Below, one piece after another: positions 5,873-8,520 of a DNA stretch of 8,520 nucleotides. A model generated the notes under the pieces. It did not search any database, was not told where the DNA came from, and saw only the letters and a program-made list of their open reading frames with translations. Source of the stretch: an uncultured Christensenella sp. (GTDB lineage Bacteria > Bacillota > Clostridia > Christensenellales > UBA3700); NCBI GenBank assembly GCA_910584975.1, contig CAJUEA010000043.1, positions 1-8,520 on the forward strand, given 5' to 3'. The translations under genes were made by a program, and so were the position numbers. Numbering within the stretch: the first letter of the stretch is position 1; each line of letters starts with the position of its first letter.

Positions 5873-7180
5873 TTATAAAATATATTTTTTCAAATTCAAA
5901 GTTTTGATTGTGCTGTCAAGATTTTTAAGCACATAATCGCGATTGATTTCAATTGTAACCATATCGTTCAAACCACCTGCCTCATATGAAATATCTTGCA
6001 AAAGTTTTTCCATAATTGTATGCAAACGCCTTGCACCGATATTTTCGTTGTTTTCATTTTCAGCAGCTGCGATTTTTGCAATTTCAGCAATAGCATCGTC
6101 ATTGAAATTAATCAAAACATTGTCAACTTTCAAAAGCTCTGTATATTGAGTTAAAATTGAGTTATCAGTTGTTTTTAAAATTTCAACAAAGTCTTTTTCA
6201 GACAAATTGTCAAGTGTAACCTTAATTGGAAATCTGCCTTGAAGTTCAGGAATCAAATCATCCACACTTGCGATATGGAAGGCACCTGCTGCAATAAACA
6301 AAATGTAATCTGTTTTAACTTGACCATATTTTGTGCTGATTGTGCTACCTTCAACAATTGGCAAAATATCTCTTTGAACGCCTTCTCTTGAAACATCTTG
6401 ACCATTGTTTGCTTTTGCAGCAATTTTGTCAATTTCGTCCACAAAAATGATACCCTCATTTTCTGCACGCCTTATAGCCTCTGCATTTACAGAATCTTCA
6501 TCAATCAACTTGTCGCTTTCAACTTCCATAAGGATTTTGTAAGCCTCTTCCACCTCAATCAATTTTTTCTTTGTTTTTTGTGGCAACATTCCACCAAAAA
6601 TATCGCCAATGCCAATTTCAATGCCTGAGCCAGGTGCAAGTTGGATGTTTTTTGGAGCAACAGGAATTTCCATTTCAACAGTTTCGTTTTTATGTTCTCC
6701 TGCTTTAAGTTCCTTATACAATTTTGCGACCAAATCTTTTTCGCTCATATCAGAGTATAATTGGGCTTTGGAAGGAGCCAATGCTTTTGCGATTTTTTTG
6801 TAAACTTTATCGCTTGCTTTTGTCTCAACTTCCTTGATTTTTTCATTTTTAACAAGTCTTACAGCCACCTCAACCAAATCTCTTATCATTGACTCAACAT
6901 CTCTGCCGACATAGCCAACTTCAGTAAATTTTGTTGCCTCAACTTTGACAAAAGGCGCTTTAACAATTTTTGCAAGACGCCTTGCAATTTCTGTTTTACC
7001 AACACCAGTAGGACCTTTCATAATGATATTTTTTGGAGTAATTTCATCACGCAAATGTTCTGGCAATTGATTTCTTCTGTAACGATTTCTAAGTGCAATG
7101 GCAACAGCTTTTTTTGCCTCATTTTGACCGATAATATATCTGTCAAGTTCTTTTACTATCTCTCTTGGTGTCAATTGCAT
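5873..7180 (-). CDS. hslU: HslU, ATPase/unfoldase subunit of the HslUV protease
   Basis: This AAA+ hexamer unfolds substrates and feeds them to the HslV peptidase (ClpYQ, cytosolic). At 435 aa it is close to E. coli HslU (443). Walker A is GPTGVGKT (56-63), the pore loop is GYVG (89-92), the HslU-specific I-domain covers about 110-240, Walker B is GIIFVDEIDK (243-252), the arginine-containing ELQGRFP is at 312-318, and sensor 2 is GARRL (382-386). The C-terminus KKYIL resembles the E. coli tail that inserts into HslV to activate it. An upstream in-frame ATG at 7237 would add 19 residues unlike the family and wholly inside hslV. The ATG at 7180 gives MQLTPREIVKELD, the usual N-terminus, with GGAGG 9 nt upstream. 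It starts 1 nt after the hslV stop (TGAAATG), which implies translational coupling and matched expression. Confidence 0.96.
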   Translation of the reverse strand: MQLTPREIVKELDRYIIGQNEAKKAVAIALRNRYRRNQLPEHLRDEITPKNIIMKGPTGVGKTEIARRLAKIVKAPFVKVEATKFTEVGYVGRDVESMIRDLVEVAVRLVKNEKIKEVETKASDKVYKKIAKALAPSKAQLYSDMSEKDLVAKLYKELKAGEHKNETVEMEIPVAPKNIQLAPGSGIEIGIGDIFGGMLPQKTKKKLIEVEEAYKILMEVESDKLIDEDSVNAEAIRRAENEGIIFVDEIDKIAAKANNGQDVSREGVQRDILPIVEGSTISTKYGQVKTDYILFIAAGAFHIASVDDLIPELQGRFPIKVTLDNLSEKDFVEILKTTDNSILTQYTELLKVDNVLINFNDDAIAEIAKIAAAENENNENIGARRLHTIMEKLLQDISYEAGGLNDMVTIEINRDYVLKNLDSTIKTLNLKKYIL

Positions 7181-7181
7181 T

Positions 7182-7718
7182 TCAAACCACCTCCACTGTA
7201 ATGTTGTCGTTTGTAAACACGCACAATTCACTTGCAATCAGCAAAGCTTTTTTTGCGATTTCTTCTGCTGACAAATCAGTTTCCTTTATCATTGCACGAG
7301 CAGCTGCCAAAGCATAATTTCCACCACTACCGATAGCACATACACCACCATCGGGCTCAATAACATCGCCTTGACCACTTACAATATACAAATTTTCTTT
7401 GTCGGCAACAATCATCATTGCCTCAAGTTTTCTTGGCATTTTATCACTGCGCCACAATTCTGCAAGTTCAACAGCAGATCTCATCAAATTTCCACTGTAT
7501 TTGTTAAGCATACTTTCAAATTTTTCAGACAATGAAAAAGCATCTGCAACTGATCCTGCAAACCCAATAACAACTCTATTATCAAAAATTCTTTTAACTT
7601 TTTTTGCAGTTGACTTAAAAATAACGCTTTCACTAAAAGTTACTTGGCCATCGCCTGCCACTGCAATCTGCCCATTTCTTTGAACAGCACAAATTGTAGT
7701 CCCCATCAAACTTCCCAT
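7182..7718 (-). CDS. hslV: HslV, threonine peptidase subunit of the HslUV protease
   Basis: This proteasome-beta-like peptidase forms a double hexamer with HslU. The protein is 178 aa. The mature enzyme should begin at T7 (TTICAVQRNG) after removal of a six-residue prefix, MGSLMG. Counting T7 as Thr1, the partners Asp17 and Lys33 fall at D23 (AGDGQVTF) and K39 (AKKVKR), both present. Other family blocks are GFAGSVADAF (52-61), WRSDK...RKLEA (89-100), IGSGGNYALAAARA (129-142) and the C-terminal VFTND (167-171). The start at 7718 is favoured by AAGGAG (7730-7725) with a 6-nt spacer. A second ATG at 7706 would leave only MG before the threonine and is a real alternative. B. subtilis CodW is reported to use an N-terminal Ser; no MS start is present here, so Thr catalysis is expected. 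It lies 69 nt after trmFO. Confidence 0.96.
   Translation of the reverse strand: MGSLMGTTICAVQRNGQIAVAGDGQVTFSESVIFKSTAKKVKRIFDNRVVIGFAGSVADAFSLSEKFESMLNKYSGNLMRSAVELAELWRSDKMPRKLEAMMIVADKENLYIVSGQGDVIEPDGGVCAIGSGGNYALAAARAMIKETDLSAEEIAKKALLIASELCVFTNDNITVEVV
7190..7194 (-). promoter_or_regulatory. Shine-Dalgarno that fixes the hslU start
   Basis: GGAGG on the minus strand lies in the last codons of hslV (in GTGGAGGTGGTT), 9 nt before the hslU ATG at 7180. It supports that start over the in-frame ATG at 7237, which is buried in hslV. Confidence 0.85.
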
Positions 7719-7787
7719 TATTCTCTCCTTTTATGTAACAATTAAATTGACATATTTTTATTTGAAATTATATTTCATATTGATATT

Positions 7788-8520
7788 TTAAAAATCGAAC
7801 TTATTATTATATTCACAAATATCTTTTATTGCTCTTTCATAATAAGCAAGTTTACGCTGTTTTTTATCTCTGATTTTCATATCTAATGGTGGCAAAATTC
7901 CAAAATTTGCATTCATTGGCTGAAAATCGATATTATTTGTTGCAATATGTCTTTGCAAAGCACCAATTATTGTTGTGTTTGGTGCCAAATATTTGTTTTT
8001 ATTTTTCAAATCGGCATCAAGATTTATGCTTGCAACAAGCCCACTCATAATGCTTTCAACATATCCCTCAACACCCGTTATTTGTCCTGCAAAATAAATG
8101 TTTTTTGTGTTTTTTAAGCCAAAATAACAATCAAGATGTTCTGGCGAATTTAAAAAAGTATTTCTGTGAATAACGCCATATCTTAAAAATTCTGCATTTT
8201 CAAGTCCCGGCAACAAACTGAAAATTCTTTTTTGCTCCGGAAAACTCAAATTAGTTTGAAATCCCACCAAATTGTAAGCACTGCCTTGCACATTTTCTTT
8301 GCGTAGCTGCACCACTGCATAATATCTTTCTCCTGTTTTTGGGTTTGTTATGCCAACTGGTTTCATCATACCATATCTGATAGTGTCAGCACCACGCTTT
8401 GCCATGACCTCAATCGGCATACAAGACTCAAATATTTCTCCTTTTTCAAAGGAGTGCAAATTTGCAACTTGTCCCCCCACTAATTGTTCATAAAACGCAG
8501 TGTATTCATCCTTGTCCATT
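7788..8520 (-). CDS. trmFO: TrmFO, folate/FAD-dependent tRNA m5U54 methyltransferase, C-terminal part
   Basis: TrmFO (formerly Gid) methylates U54 of the tRNA T-loop using methylenetetrahydrofolate and reduced FAD. About 243 residues are visible; the 5' end lies beyond the right edge, and by family length (about 435-440 aa) some 190 residues are missing. The ATG at 8519 aligns with an internal Met of the family (a CPMNKEEY-like block), so it is not the true start. FESCMPIEVMAKRG contains the cysteine (fragment residue 33) that matches C226 of B. subtilis, one of its catalytic-site cysteines. KPVGITNPKTGERYYAVVQLR, FAGQITGVEGYVES (143-156, FAD site) and FQPMNANFGILPPL (199-212) follow in family order. 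It lies upstream of hslVU as in B. subtilis, where codV (xerC) sits between them; here there is none. TrmFO draws on the same folate pool that GlyA fills. Confidence 0.95.
   Translation of the reverse strand, partial: MDKDEYTAFYEQLVGGQVANLHSFEKGEIFESCMPIEVMAKRGADTIRYGMMKPVGITNPKTGERYYAVVQLRKENVQGSAYNLVGFQTNLSFPEQKRIFSLLPGLENAEFLRYGVIHRNTFLNSPEHLDCYFGLKNTKNIYFAGQITGVEGYVESIMSGLVASINLDADLKNKNKYLAPNTTIIGALQRHIATNNIDFQPMNANFGILPPLDMKIRDKKQRKLAYYERAIKDICEYNNKFDF

Noticed and set aside
7181..7237. Upstream in-frame ATG that would extend HslU by 19 residues
   Set aside because: The added residues do not resemble HslU, lie entirely inside the hslV 3' end, and the ATG at 7180 has a GGAGG site and the family N-terminus.
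640..7683. Open frames on the plus strand opposite glyA, aspS, hisS, hslU and hslV
   Set aside because: They are antisense to well-conserved genes, have low-complexity translations rich in Ser, Phe and Cys, match no family I know, and lack convincing start signals.
7762..7782. Small TGAAAT/ATTTCA hairpin between trmFO and hslV as a terminator
   Set aside because: The stem is 6 bp and nearly all A-T, and on the minus strand it is followed by A-rich sequence, not a T-run.

Overview
The window is AT-rich bacterial DNA, and every gene I can support lies on the minus strand. Both UGA and UAA end genes, so UGA is a stop and a mycoplasma-type code is unlikely. Firmicutes are suggested by the purine-rich Shine-Dalgarno sites, the folate-dependent TrmFO, an HslV resembling B. 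subtilis CodW, the hisS-aspS-tcdA order, and a HisRS with the Cys-rich insertion I know from clostridia. The best guess is an uncultured, low-GC member of the Clostridia; I cannot name a genus.

In transcription order (right to left in coordinates), the window starts with the C-terminal half of trmFO (tRNA m5U54 methylation), cut by the window edge. Then come hslV and hslU (ATP-dependent protease, 1-nt gap), hisS, aspS (2-nt gap), tcdA (ct6A modification of tRNA) and glyA (serine hydroxymethyltransferase). The gaps from trmFO to aspS are 69, 1, 60 and 2 nt, so these five genes may be one operon. tcdA follows after 144 nt with a plausible promoter of its own, and glyA follows 111 nt after tcdA. 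The common theme is translation (two synthetases, two tRNA modifiers) plus one-carbon metabolism: GlyA makes the methylenetetrahydrofolate that TrmFO uses as its one-carbon donor.

The most interesting part is the left end (about 90-300). A consensus sigma-A promoter precedes a 24-codon leader ORF containing Tyr-Tyr-Phe-Tyr-Phe, then mutually exclusive RNA hairpins ending in an intrinsic terminator. The terminator ends just before the Shine-Dalgarno of a gene whose first 29 residues look like DAHP synthase, the first enzyme of aromatic amino acid synthesis. This has every part of a ribosome-stalling transcription attenuator of the trp/pheA type. In Firmicutes, T-boxes and TRAP are the better known solutions for such genes.

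The stretch at 301-569, between glyA and this promoter, has no gene I can support. It holds several AT-rich perfect inverted repeats of unknown role. There are no mobile elements, CRISPR arrays, rRNAs or tRNAs.
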